A stretch of DNA of 51,632 nucleotides from Erysipelatoclostridium sp. AM42-17 (lineage in GTDB: Bacteria > Bacillota_I > Bacilli_A > Erysipelotrichales > Coprobacillaceae), in NCBI RefSeq assembly GCF_003480255.1, contig NZ_QUIN01000018.1, positions 1 to 51,632 on the forward strand, read 5' to 3'. Positions within the stretch are counted from its first letter, which is position 1; each line of letters opens with the position of its first letter. Shown one piece after another: positions 26,475 through 35,284 of this stretch. The notes under the pieces are model-generated. The model was given only the letters and a program-made list of their open reading frames with translations, had not been told where the DNA came from and made no database searches. The position numbers and the translations under genes were made by a program.

Positions 26475-26506
26475 AAAGAATTGCGAGTTCGCAATTCTTT
26501 TTTTTA
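26475..26506 (+). terminator. Intrinsic terminator
   Basis: Stem AAAGAATTGCG/CGCAATTCTTT (26475-26485 with 26490-26500) and a T-run that leads straight into the next extended -10 (TGTTAAAAT, 26507-26515). Confidence 0.92.
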
Positions 26507-26535
26507 TGTTAAAATAAGGAAAAGAGGTGTTAAGG

Positions 26536-28005
26536 ATGAATGTAGCAACAGCAAAGCAATTAAAACAATATGATCAGGCATTATTGGATTATGGTTATAC
26601 CATTGAAGAATTAGTTGATAAAGCAAGTGATGCTTTATTACCTTATTTTTTAGAATATCAAGTTCCTATTATTATGTGTGGACCAGGAAATAATGGTGCT
26701 GATGGTATTTCTTTAGGAATAAAATTATACAATAGAGGTAAAAAGGTAAAATTGGTTTTAACTGGAAAACCTGAAAAATTATCAAAAGCAAATGCTTATT
26801 ATTTAAAAGAAGCCAATGAGATAGAAATGATACAATTAGATGAAAATAATTTAGATAAGCTAAATCATTATCTCAATGAAGGAGATGTCATTGTTGATGC
26901 TTTATTTGGATTTGGATTAAATAGTGATTTAAGAGGTATTGCAAAGACATTAGTAGATCAAATTAATCAGGAATTCGATGGCGATGTGATCGCTATTGAT
27001 ATTCCTACAGGATTAAATCCGGATACTGGAAAATCATATAATACTTGTATTTGGGCAACGAAAACAATATCATTAACAGCATTAAAACAAGGTTTTTTAA
27101 ATGAAGATAGTAAAATGTTTACAGGTGATGTTTATGTTGAAACTTTGGATGTTGTAAGTAAGGAAGATGAAGTAGGTTTAGCTAAAATTATAGATGAAAA
27201 GTGGGCTCGCTATCATTTAAAACCACGTTTATTTAATGGACATAAGGGAACTTATGGTAGAGTTTTACACATGACAGGGTGCAGTCATTATCGAGGAGCA
27301 GCCATGCTTGCAGGTCGAGCTTCACTGATGTGTGGCAGTGGCATTGTTACTGTTTATTCGGATTTATCAGTTATAGATTCTTTAGCTTCATTTGCTCCTG
27401 AATGTACATCAGTTGTACGTCAAGATTATTTTGACAGACATGTTCTTGATGATAAAAATGCAGTATTGGTAGGAAGTGGACTTGGATTAAATGAAGTAAG
27501 TGAGCAGTTGTTTTTAAGTTTAATGGATGCCAGTTCATTACCTATGGTTATTGATGGCGATGCTTTGACTTTATTAGGAAAACATCCGGAATTTTTAAAG
27601 GGAGAGCATGCATCTTATATTTTGACTCCTCATTTAGGAGAATTTGCCCGTTTAACAACAATTTATGATGATGTAGCATTAGTAGAACAAGCTAAACAAT
27701 ATGCTCAAGAAAAGCAAGTTATTCTTGTTTTAAAAGGACCCAACACCATTGTTACTGATGGTAAAGTGGTCTATCGTAATGCTAGTGGTAATAAAGCAAT
27801 GGCTTCTCCTGGAATGGGAGATGCTTTAGCAGGAATTATTGTAAGTTTATTAGGACAAGGATATAGCCCACTTGTAAGTGCTGCGTTGGGTGTTTATATT
27901 CATGGTTTATGTGGTGATGAGGTAGCTAAAAACCAATATACAGTTTTATCTAGTCAAGTCATTGAACAAATTCCTTATATAATGAAAAGAATACTTCAAG
28001 ATTAA
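26536..28005 (+). CDS. nnr: Bifunctional NAD(P)H-hydrate epimerase / ADP-dependent dehydratase
   Basis: Repairs hydrated NADH/NADPH. The N-terminal YjeF_N domain (about 1-210) epimerises R to S hydrate, and the C-terminal domain (about 225-489) dehydrates the S form using ADP. Supporting motifs are the CGPGNNGADG loop, DALFGFGL and IDIPTGLNPDTG in the first half, and GSGLGLN, VIDGDALTLL, LTPHLGEFARL and PGMGDALAGII in the second. Length (489 aa) matches the fused YjeF type. Start ATG 26536 follows GAGGTG; the GTG at 26527 is within that ribosome site. It is a single gene between terminators. Confidence 0.95.
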   Translation: MNVATAKQLKQYDQALLDYGYTIEELVDKASDALLPYFLEYQVPIIMCGPGNNGADGISLGIKLYNRGKKVKLVLTGKPEKLSKANAYYLKEANEIEMIQLDENNLDKLNHYLNEGDVIVDALFGFGLNSDLRGIAKTLVDQINQEFDGDVIAIDIPTGLNPDTGKSYNTCIWATKTISLTALKQGFLNEDSKMFTGDVYVETLDVVSKEDEVGLAKIIDEKWARYHLKPRLFNGHKGTYGRVLHMTGCSHYRGAAMLAGRASLMCGSGIVTVYSDLSVIDSLASFAPECTSVVRQDYFDRHVLDDKNAVLVGSGLGLNEVSEQLFLSLMDASSLPMVIDGDALTLLGKHPEFLKGEHASYILTPHLGEFARLTTIYDDVALVEQAKQYAQEKQVILVLKGPNTIVTDGKVVYRNASGNKAMASPGMGDALAGIIVSLLGQGYSPLVSAALGVYIHGLCGDEVAKNQYTVLSSQVIEQIPYIMKRILQD

Positions 28006-28034
28006 AAAGAACATAAAATGTTCTTTTTTTTTTG
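28004..28034 (+). terminator. Intrinsic terminator
   Basis: AAAAAGAACAT/ATGTTCTTTTT (28004-28014 with 28018-28028, AAA loop) followed by more T. Confidence 0.92.
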
Positions 28035-28046
28035 AAATCACTTTCA
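28033..28046. promoter_or_regulatory. Possible RpiR-type operator
   Basis: TGAAA-TCAC-TTTCA is a perfect inverted repeat in the 135-bp gap before nanE. Operators of amino-sugar RpiR regulators are often TGAAA/TTTCA-like, and an RpiR gene lies in this operon. A TATAAT (28123-28128) follows downstream. The link is inference. Confidence 0.4.
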
Positions 28047-28169
28047 TGAATAAGTCAAAGAAATATTGAAAAAAGGTAAAAAGATTGAAAGTAAAATCAA
28101 GAAAAGGCTATTTTATTGAGGATATAATTTTATCCGTTTATGATGAAATTACAGGAAAGGAGAGGAAAG

Positions 28170-28859
28170 ATGATTAATCAAATTAATAAGCATTTAATTG
28201 TTTCATGCCAAGCACTTGAAGATGAACCACTACATTCATCAATGATTATGGCAAGAATGGCATTAGCAGCTTATCAAGGTGGAGCTAAAGGAATTCGCAG
28301 TAATTCTGTAAGTGATATATTAGAAATCAAGAAAATCGTTGATTTACCAGTCATCGGTATAATTAAAAGAGATTATGATGATAGCGATGTTTATATAACA
28401 CCAACATATCAAGATGTTGATGATTTAGTTAAAACTGGTTGTGAAATTATAGCGATGGATGCTACAAGTAGTACACGACCTGGTCAAATAAGTTTAGATG
28501 AGTTCTTCAAAACAGTAAAAGAAAAATATCCTCATCAATTATTTATGGCTGATTGTAGTACAATTGATGAAGCAATCCATGCTGATCAATTAGGTTTTGA
28601 TTTTATTGGGACAACACTTGTTGGTTATACAAAACAAAGTACAGGTGATCATATCGAAAAAGATGATTTTAAGATTATTAGAGAGATTTTAAAACAAGTT
28701 AAGCATCCTGTTATTGCTGAGGGGAATATTGATACCCCACAAAAAGCAAGAAGAGTTTTAGAATTAGGATGTTATAGCGTAGTTGTAGGTTCAATTATTA
28801 CAAGACCACAAATTATTACAAAAAGATTTACAGATGAAATAGAAGGAGGAAAATATTAA
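28170..28859 (+). CDS. nanE: N-acetylmannosamine-6-phosphate 2-epimerase
   Basis: Converts ManNAc-6-P to GlcNAc-6-P, feeding amino-sugar catabolism. The 229-aa TIM barrel has the family's N-terminal [15 protein letters not shown], the GAKGIRSNS strand, the [10 protein letters not shown] block with the catalytic lysine, [15 protein letters not shown] and IAEGNI motifs. Start ATG 28170 follows GGAGAGG; an in-frame ATG at 28140 has no ribosome site. It is first in a seven-gene unit and overlaps the EIIC gene by one base. The usual partners nanA and nanK are absent, which suggests that ManNAc-6-P arises by PTS import rather than from sialic acid cleavage. Confidence 0.93.
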   Translation: MINQINKHLIVSCQALEDEPLHSSMIMARMALAAYQGGAKGIRSNSVSDILEIKKIVDLPVIGIIKRDYDDSDVYITPTYQDVDDLVKTGCEIIAMDATSSTRPGQISLDEFFKTVKEKYPHQLFMADCSTIDEAIHADQLGFDFIGTTLVGYTKQSTGDHIEKDDFKIIREILKQVKHPVIAEGNIDTPQKARRVLELGCYSVVVGSIITRPQIITKRFTDEIEGGKY

Positions 28860-30148
28860 TGAATGAATTAATGGATAAATTATCACAAAAGATGTTACCA
28901 TTTGCTGAAGCTTTATCAAAAAATAGATATTTAGGAGCAATTCGTGATGCTTTTGTAACAATTATGCCAATTATTATTGGATGTTCTTTATGTACATTAC
29001 TTAATTGTGTATTTTTAGGAAAAGGAAATTATTTCGATCAATGGTTTGGTTTTCAAGGAAATGAAATTGTATCAATGTTAGGTTCTATTGGAAGCGCAGG
29101 TATGAATATCATGACATTACTTGTTGTCTTCTTAATTGCTAGAAATTTATCTAGATCTTATGAATTAGATGCAGATACAATTTCAGTTACCGCAGTTGTT
29201 GCTTTTTTAACAATTACAGTATTTGGAAGTGATGCCAAAGCTGGTGAATATATTAGAACTTATTATTTAGGAGCAGCCGGATTGTTTACAGGATTCATAG
29301 CTTCTATTTTAACAGTTGAAATCATGAGAAAATTGATGTCAATTAAGGCATTAGTTATTAAAATGCCAGATTCAGTACCTACTGGTATTGCTAGAAGTTT
29401 CAATGGAATGATTCCAGTTATTCTTACAATGTTTATTTTTGGATTAGTAAGATTACTTACAAATGCCTTAGGTTATCCATTAAATGATTTGATTTTCAAT
29501 TTCTTACAACAACCACTTGCAGCTATCGTTACATCACCTATTGGATTAGTTGTTATTTATATTTTCTATATGTTATTATGGGGGTTTGGTATCCATTCAG
29601 CTTATATTATTGGTCAACCAATTTTAGAACCAATCTATTTAGCTAACTTAACTGCTAACGTAGCTTTAATTTCTAAACATGCAGCAGCAACAAATGTACT
29701 AACAAAACCATTTACTGATTCATTTATGTTTATGGGTGGAGCAGGAAATATGATTGCTTTAGTGCTTGCTATTTTAATTGTTTCAAAACGTAAAGATTAT
29801 CGTCAAATTGCAAAATTAGGATTTGTTCCTTCATTATTTAATATTTCTGAACCTATCATGTTTGGATTACCAGTTGTTATGAATCCAATTTTAATTATTC
29901 CTATGGTTCTTGTTACTTTAGTTGGCTTAGGTATTGGTTATATTGCTACTATTACTGGATTTATGGGATATACATACGTTATGACTCCATGGACTACACC
30001 ACCTTTAATTGGAGCGTTCTTATCAACAGGTGGTAGTATTGGAGCGTTAATTACTGCAGCAGTTGTATTAGTCTTATCTGTACTTATTTATATGCCTTTT
30101 GTAAAAGCAATGGATAAAGCAGAAGAAAAATTGGAAGAAGAAGCATAA
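28859..30148 (+). CDS. PTS EIIC, lactose/cellobiose family
   Basis: 429-aa sugar-specific membrane component of a phosphotransferase system. About ten hydrophobic segments carry the family landmarks WGFGIHSAYIIGQPI and NISEPIMFGLPVVMNP (the conserved N-EP-FG-P loop around the sugar site). It is closest in type to ChbC/CelB, which import diacetylchitobiose or cellobiose. No EIIA or EIIB gene lies in the operon, so phosphate must come from components encoded elsewhere, or the protein works differently. Context with nanE suggests an N-acetylated amino sugar or disaccharide. The start overlaps the nanE stop (TAATG). Confidence 0.9.
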   Translation: MNELMDKLSQKMLPFAEALSKNRYLGAIRDAFVTIMPIIIGCSLCTLLNCVFLGKGNYFDQWFGFQGNEIVSMLGSIGSAGMNIMTLLVVFLIARNLSRSYELDADTISVTAVVAFLTITVFGSDAKAGEYIRTYYLGAAGLFTGFIASILTVEIMRKLMSIKALVIKMPDSVPTGIARSFNGMIPVILTMFIFGLVRLLTNALGYPLNDLIFNFLQQPLAAIVTSPIGLVVIYIFYMLLWGFGIHSAYIIGQPILEPIYLANLTANVALISKHAAATNVLTKPFTDSFMFMGGAGNMIALVLAILIVSKRKDYRQIAKLGFVPSLFNISEPIMFGLPVVMNPILIIPMVLVTLVGLGIGYIATITGFMGYTYVMTPWTTPPLIGAFLSTGGSIGALITAAVVLVLSVLIYMPFVKAMDKAEEKLEEEA

Positions 30149-30889
30149 ATGAAAGTTGTCGTTTTTGATTTAGATGGAACTCTAATCAATGCTTCTAATG
30201 AAGTGATTCAAGGAGAGAAAACAATTTCTCTCCTTAGAAAGATCCAATCACTTCATTATCATTTTGCCATTTGTACAGGAAGATTAGATCATGATATTGT
30301 TTTTATTAATGAAAAATATAACTTAGGGATTAATGAAAGAATATCACAAAATGGTGCAGTATTTTATCAAGGGAATCATCAAGAAGCCCATTTATTAGAT
30401 AAATCAGCAGCACTAGAAATTAATGAATTATTAAAATCATATGATGTAAGAGTTGAAATGAATACCATTTCTAATCGTTATTGGAATAGTCCTCGTGATC
30501 CAGATTTTCCTAAAGAATTTTATGATTCATCAATTATTAAAGATGATTATTCAAAGATTATTCCTTATCAACCTGTTGTTTTATTTTTAGTTGTAGGAAC
30601 AACTCCACAACTTAAAGAAATTCAAACAATTATTAAAAGTAAATTTAAAAATGTAGATGCTATTTTGACAAGTCAAACTTCTTTAGAAATCGTACCGCAA
30701 AATATTTCTAAAGGAAATGCTATTGCTAAAATGTATCCAGATGCTACGGTCTATGCTATTGGTGATAGTGAAAGTGATTTATCAATGAAAGATCATAGTA
30801 AAGAATTTTACTATATTGGTGAAACAACATCAGATGTCAATCAAGTAAAAGATATTGCTGAAGCATTAGAAAAGATATTGGAGGATTAA
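30149..30889 (+). CDS. Cof-type HAD-IIB sugar phosphatase
   Basis: 246-aa haloacid dehalogenase-superfamily hydrolase, probably a phosphatase of a sugar phosphate or related metabolite. Motif I is FDLDGTL, motif II CTGR, motif III the lysine of ISKGNA and motif IV IGDSESDLSM. The cap falls between motifs II and III, as in the Cof/YidA group. It starts immediately after the EIIC stop and ends two bases before the next gene, inside the sugar operon. It could dephosphorylate a dead-end sugar phosphate produced by the PTS. Confidence 0.88.
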   Translation: MKVVVFDLDGTLINASNEVIQGEKTISLLRKIQSLHYHFAICTGRLDHDIVFINEKYNLGINERISQNGAVFYQGNHQEAHLLDKSAALEINELLKSYDVRVEMNTISNRYWNSPRDPDFPKEFYDSSIIKDDYSKIIPYQPVVLFLVVGTTPQLKEIQTIIKSKFKNVDAILTSQTSLEIVPQNISKGNAIAKMYPDATVYAIGDSESDLSMKDHSKEFYYIGETTSDVNQVKDIAEALEKILED

Positions 30890-30890
30890 A

Positions 30891-32369
30891 ATGAAAGTTT
30901 TATATTTGCCTTTAGATGAAAGACCATGTAATTATATTTATCCACAAATGATTGCTTTGTCTAATAAAGAAATTCAATTAAATATTCCTAATTTAGATAT
31001 TCTTCCAAAAAAGAAAACACCAGCAATATTTGAAAACATTGAACAATTTTTATTAGAAAATGTTTTAGATCAAGATGCTTTAGTCATTTCTTTAGATATG
31101 TTACTTTATGGAGGACTTATTCCTTCAAGATTGCATCAGTTAGATGTTGATCATCTAAAAACAAGATTAGAAATATTAAAAAAATTAAAACAGCTTAAAC
31201 CTGATTTAAAAATTTACGCTTTTGAATGTATCATGCGTTGTCCTCAATATAATTCAAGTGAAGAAGAACCAGATTATTATGAAGAATACGGATATGCTTT
31301 ATTTAAGAAAAAATATTTACAAAACAAACAGGAAAGAATGTCACTGGATGGAAAAGAGGAACAAGAATTTAACACATTAGAGATTCCTCAGGATATTTTA
31401 GATGATTATGAATTAAGAAGACAAACTAACTGTCAAATGAATCAATTGACATTAGAATACTTAAAAGATGGAATTTTAGATTTTCTCGTCATTCCTCAAG
31501 ATGATTCTTCACCTTTTGGTTATACAGCTATTGATCAAAAGAAAATATTAGAAAAAATTAAAGAAGACCATTTAGAATTTAAAACGATGGTCTATCCCGG
31601 TGCAGATGAAGTGGGATTATCTTTAATGACAAGAGCCTATAATGAATATTGTCAAAGAACACCTAAAATCTATCCGTTTTACGCATCAGTATTAGGTCCT
31701 TCTATTGTACCTTTATATGAAGATAGACCAATGTTAGAAAGTTTAAAATCTCATATTTTAGTTACGGGAGCAAGACTTACACATGATGCTAACCAAGCAG
31801 ATATGATTTTAGCAGTTAATTGTCCTGGTAAAGTCATGCAAGAGTCATTTGATAAGAATAAAGATGTTTCTTATTCTTCATATCGTAATTTAATGAATTT
31901 TGTTTTACAAATTCAATCATTTATTCAAGAAGATAAAGATGTAGCGTTAGTTGATAGTGCTTATGCTAATGGAGGAGATCTTGAATTAATTCATTATTTA
32001 GATGAACTTGATCTATTAGATTCTTTAAAAGGATATGCAGGGTGGAATACAAACTGTAATTCTACAGGTACTGTTTTAGCACAAGGACAATTAGGACATG
32101 ATGCTACAGCTAATACAATCTACCATTTAATAGAAGATGTTTTTTATCAAGCTAAGGTACGACTTCAAGTGATTGAAAATGATTTAGTGGAATTAGGTTT
32201 ATCATATTATGATTTTAAAGATCAACAAGATGAGGTTGAAAAAAGAATTGGTGAGGCTTTACTTAAAGAATATTGTAAATTAAATGTTTCTCATAAATAT
32301 CCAATTAAACATATTGAAGTATCTATGCCTTGGAAACGTATGTTTGAAATAGGAGTTAAATTTAAATGA
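30891..32369 (+). CDS. DUF4127-family protein
   Basis: 492-aa soluble protein of a conserved but uncharacterised family. Diagnostic stretches are the N-terminal LPLDERPCNYIYP, ISLDMLLYGGLIPSR, PQDDSSPFGYTAID and GWNTNCNSTGT, rich in Asp, Asn and Gly as in enzymes that bind sugars. No signal peptide is seen, so it acts in the cytoplasm. Relatives are often found beside sugar PTS genes and RpiR regulators, as here. This supports a role in processing the imported sugar, possibly as a glycosidase or an isomerase. The start has GGAGG five bases upstream, and the end overlaps the esterase gene by four bases. Confidence 0.85.
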   Translation: MKVLYLPLDERPCNYIYPQMIALSNKEIQLNIPNLDILPKKKTPAIFENIEQFLLENVLDQDALVISLDMLLYGGLIPSRLHQLDVDHLKTRLEILKKLKQLKPDLKIYAFECIMRCPQYNSSEEEPDYYEEYGYALFKKKYLQNKQERMSLDGKEEQEFNTLEIPQDILDDYELRRQTNCQMNQLTLEYLKDGILDFLVIPQDDSSPFGYTAIDQKKILEKIKEDHLEFKTMVYPGADEVGLSLMTRAYNEYCQRTPKIYPFYASVLGPSIVPLYEDRPMLESLKSHILVTGARLTHDANQADMILAVNCPGKVMQESFDKNKDVSYSSYRNLMNFVLQIQSFIQEDKDVALVDSAYANGGDLELIHYLDELDLLDSLKGYAGWNTNCNSTGTVLAQGQLGHDATANTIYHLIEDVFYQAKVRLQVIENDLVELGLSYYDFKDQQDEVEKRIGEALLKEYCKLNVSHKYPIKHIEVSMPWKRMFEIGVKFK

Positions 32370-33007
32370 GAGAAGAAATGAAATACAATCCTTGTATTTA
32401 TCAATTAAGAGAACCAGCATTAAAGAGAATGCTAGATATTATTCATTTACAAAAACAATCACAAAATAATGGTATTGTCTTTTTTGGGGATTCGATATTT
32501 GAATTTTATGATTTAAAAAAGTATTTTCCTGATAAAGATTATTATAATTGTGGTATTGCTGGAGCAACAACTGATGAATTAATGTGGATTGTAGATGAAG
32601 CTGTGATTAAATTTCAGCCTTCAATGGTCTTTTTACATGTTGGTACAAATGATATGGGTAATACAGTAATGCGTTCGTATCGAGAAATTGCTTTGAATAT
32701 TTCAATGATTGTCAATTTAATCAAGAAGAATTTACCAACTTGTAAGATTTATGTTCTTTCACCATTACCATGTCTTGAATCTCTACAAGATTTTAATCAT
32801 GCAAATGGTGTGAGATCAAACTTATTTATTGAAAAATTATACCAAACATTACCTGAATATGTTGAATGTGCAGGGTTTATTGATATATATCATGATTTTT
32901 TTACTGAGGGTAAGGTAAATAAATCTTTATTTAAAGATGGTCTTCATCCTAATGATGATGGTTATCATATTCTAACAAAAAGATTAAGTAATACTCTTTG
33001 TGTATGA
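32366..33007 (+). CDS. SGNH/GDSL-family esterase
   Basis: 213-aa cytoplasmic ester hydrolase, likely removing acetyl groups from sugars given its operon. All four blocks are present: FFGDSI (nucleophile Ser), the Gly of GIAGATT, GTNDMG (Asn) and DGLHP (catalytic Asp and His). There is no signal peptide. Start ATG 32366 overlaps the DUF4127 stop (ATGA); an internal ATG at 32378 is a possible alternative. A second esterase (SASA type) lies two genes downstream. Confidence 0.88.
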   Translation: MREEMKYNPCIYQLREPALKRMLDIIHLQKQSQNNGIVFFGDSIFEFYDLKKYFPDKDYYNCGIAGATTDELMWIVDEAVIKFQPSMVFLHVGTNDMGNTVMRSYREIALNISMIVNLIKKNLPTCKIYVLSPLPCLESLQDFNHANGVRSNLFIEKLYQTLPEYVECAGFIDIYHDFFTEGKVNKSLFKDGLHPNDDGYHILTKRLSNTLCV

Positions 33008-33037
33008 TAGAATATAAACAATAAGGGGTGTTATATA

Positions 33038-33856
33038 ATGAATCAGTATTTAAAAAGTACAAAAACAGTAATAAAAGAAAAATATGAATTTTTTACACAA
33101 GTTGAAAAGGTGATAGCTGATTATTTTTTGGCTGGTGATATAACGGATTTTTCAATTAAAGGTGTCGCTAACAAATTATTTGTTTCTGAAGCTTCGTTAT
33201 CTAGATTCGCTAAAAAAATGGGATTTAAAGGCTATCGTGAATTTGTGTTTTCCTATAATGCTAATTTAAATGAAAGTAATCGGTTAGGACAACTAACAGA
33301 ATTTACTATTCATAAATATCAAGAGGTACTAGAGAGAACATATCAAATTGTCGATAATAATCAAATGATTCGAGTTGCTAAACTATTAGATTCAAGTCGA
33401 AGAGTATTTGTTTATGGAGTGGGCTCAAATTTGTTAGTAGCTAGAGAGTTTTGTTCACGTTTTATTCGCTTAGGTTTGGACGTAGAGGCTTTAAATGGTG
33501 GTGGAGATATTGTTTTAAACTTGCCAAGAGTAACCAGTGATTGTTTGGTTTTAGGTATCTCTATTTCTGGAAGTACCGCAGAGGTAATGGATGGATTACG
33601 TGCGGCTCATAAAAAAAGAGCGACAACAGTATTATTAACTTCTGTTGTTAATGCTACTAATGATGAATTTACGGATGAAACAATTAAATTAGCACATATG
33701 AAAAATATAACTGTTTCTCATATTATTTCACCACAATTACCAGCTTTAATTATGATGGATATTATTTATACTCATTATTTAAATCATAATAAATCTGATA
33801 AATTGGAATCATTAAAGGAAATATTAGATCAAATAGATTATAAATTTGAAAAGTAG
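33038..33856 (+). CDS. RpiR/MurR-family regulator (HTH plus SIS)
   Basis: 272-aa transcription factor that senses a phosphosugar. The N-terminal HTH_6 domain (about 1-77) includes the recognition region VSEASLSRFAKKMGFKGYREF. The C-terminal SIS domain has VYGVGSN, LGISISGSTAEVM and later LLTS, the sugar-phosphate-binding signature. Start ATG 33038 follows AAGGGG. It sits inside the sugar operon, 30 bases after the SGNH gene and 8 before the acetylesterase, and probably controls it. The inducer may be ManNAc-6-P or GlcNAc-6-P, by analogy with NanR and MurR. Confidence 0.92.
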   Translation: MNQYLKSTKTVIKEKYEFFTQVEKVIADYFLAGDITDFSIKGVANKLFVSEASLSRFAKKMGFKGYREFVFSYNANLNESNRLGQLTEFTIHKYQEVLERTYQIVDNNQMIRVAKLLDSSRRVFVYGVGSNLLVAREFCSRFIRLGLDVEALNGGGDIVLNLPRVTSDCLVLGISISGSTAEVMDGLRAAHKKRATTVLLTSVVNATNDEFTDETIKLAHMKNITVSHIISPQLPALIMMDIIYTHYLNHNKSDKLESLKEILDQIDYKFEK

Positions 33857-33864
33857 GTGTTGTT

Positions 33865-35256
33865 ATGAAAATAGATTATCCTTTTTCTAATCATATGGTT
33901 TTGCAAAGAAATAAACGCATAATAATTTCTGGACAATCTGATGATAGAAAAGTGGATATGATGATATGTGGTAAAAAATACACAAGTCAAGTGGACCATC
34001 ATCGTTGGCAAATAGAAGTTCAATTTGACTTTTACGGGGGACCCTATGAAATGATTTTTAATAGTGGTGATGAAACAATTGTCTATGATGACATTTTAAT
34101 TGGTGATGTCTTTTTGGCAGCAGGACAATCTAATATGGAAATGACATTATCACAAACAGATGAAAAACAATTACCAGTTTATAAAGATCATGTTCGTTTT
34201 TTAAATGTGCCACAATATAGTTATCCTTTTAATCAAAAAGAACAAACGTGGCAAAAGTTAACTAAAGATAATAGCGGTGAGTTGAGCGCTATTGCTGCTT
34301 TTTTTAGTTATTATCTTCAAGTTGATGTTCCTCTTGGTATTATTTCCAATAATAAAGGGGGAACGAGTGCATCTTGTTGGATGAGTGAAACTTACTTAAA
34401 AAAAGATGAAGAAATAAAAAAAGTATATTGGGATGATTATTATGATGGACTTCCTTCTATTGAACAACAAAAGAAAAATGCAATAGAGTATTATCAGTTA
34501 TTTGATAATTACCAAGAAAAGTTTAAACATTATCAAAGTGAACATAAAGAAATGAGTCTATCACAAATAAAAAATAAGATTGGTCATACCCCATGGCCAC
34601 CTCCTAAAGGGATCTATGATTTTGGACAGCCTTCAGGATTGTATGAACATATGTTTAAAAAGACATTGAATTATCCCATTAAAGCTATTTTGTATTATCA
34701 AGGAGAAGAAGATAGTTCAAGATATATGTATTATCAAAAGCTATTAAATCTACTTATTGAAAATTGGAGAGAAGATTATAAAGAATGCGTCCCTTTCATC
34801 ATTGTCCAATTACCTGAATATCAAAATAGTCATTTTAGTGAAATACGTCTTGCACAATGGCAAGTATCCAAAGAAAAAGAAAATACTTATCTTGTTGTTT
34901 CGTTATTAACAGGGAATCCAACGTATATTCATCCAACAAGAAAACAAGAACTTGCTAAACGTATTGCAATGAGTGTTGAAAAAAATATTTATCATCACGT
35001 TGCTTCAGTTTCACCAAAAATAAAAAATATTGAACAACAAGATGAAGTTATGATTTACTTTGATCAATTATTAAAACCTGGGCAAGTTCATATAGTTGTG
35101 GATCAGCATATCGTTACTGGCATTATTGATAATAGCTATATAAAAATACCGGTATCATCTTATTATGAAATAGACTATGCTTTAGATGATTGTCCCCAAG
35201 TTGAAATTATGAATCTTGATGGTTTACCATGTTCACCATTTGTATTAAAAAAGTAA
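33865..35256 (+). CDS. Sialate O-acetylesterase-like (SASA) hydrolase
   Basis: 463-aa member of the sialate O-acetylesterase family with the nucleophile block LAAGQSNMEM and an N-terminal beta domain starting PFSNHMVLQRNK. In the C-terminal catalytic block the usual Asp-Ile-His-Pro reads YIHP (354-357), so the triad aspartate seems replaced, leaving a Ser-His pair. No signal peptide is visible, suggesting cytoplasmic deacetylation after uptake. It is the last gene of the nanE operon and shares a bidirectional terminator with the convergent PgeF gene. The true substrate may be an O-acetylated amino sugar rather than sialic acid itself. Confidence 0.88.
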   Translation: MKIDYPFSNHMVLQRNKRIIISGQSDDRKVDMMICGKKYTSQVDHHRWQIEVQFDFYGGPYEMIFNSGDETIVYDDILIGDVFLAAGQSNMEMTLSQTDEKQLPVYKDHVRFLNVPQYSYPFNQKEQTWQKLTKDNSGELSAIAAFFSYYLQVDVPLGIISNNKGGTSASCWMSETYLKKDEEIKKVYWDDYYDGLPSIEQQKKNAIEYYQLFDNYQEKFKHYQSEHKEMSLSQIKNKIGHTPWPPPKGIYDFGQPSGLYEHMFKKTLNYPIKAILYYQGEEDSSRYMYYQKLLNLLIENWREDYKECVPFIIVQLPEYQNSHFSEIRLAQWQVSKEKENTYLVVSLLTGNPTYIHPTRKQELAKRIAMSVEKNIYHHVASVSPKIKNIEQQDEVMIYFDQLLKPGQVHIVVDQHIVTGIIDNSYIKIPVSSYYEIDYALDDCPQVEIMNLDGLPCSPFVLKK

Positions 35257-35284
35257 GAAACTTTTAAGTTTCTTACTTTCTTTT
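35251..35284. terminator. Bidirectional terminator
   Basis: AAGTAAGAAACTT/AAGTTTCTTACTT (35251-35263 with 35266-35278), T-rich on both strands, between convergent genes. Confidence 0.92.
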
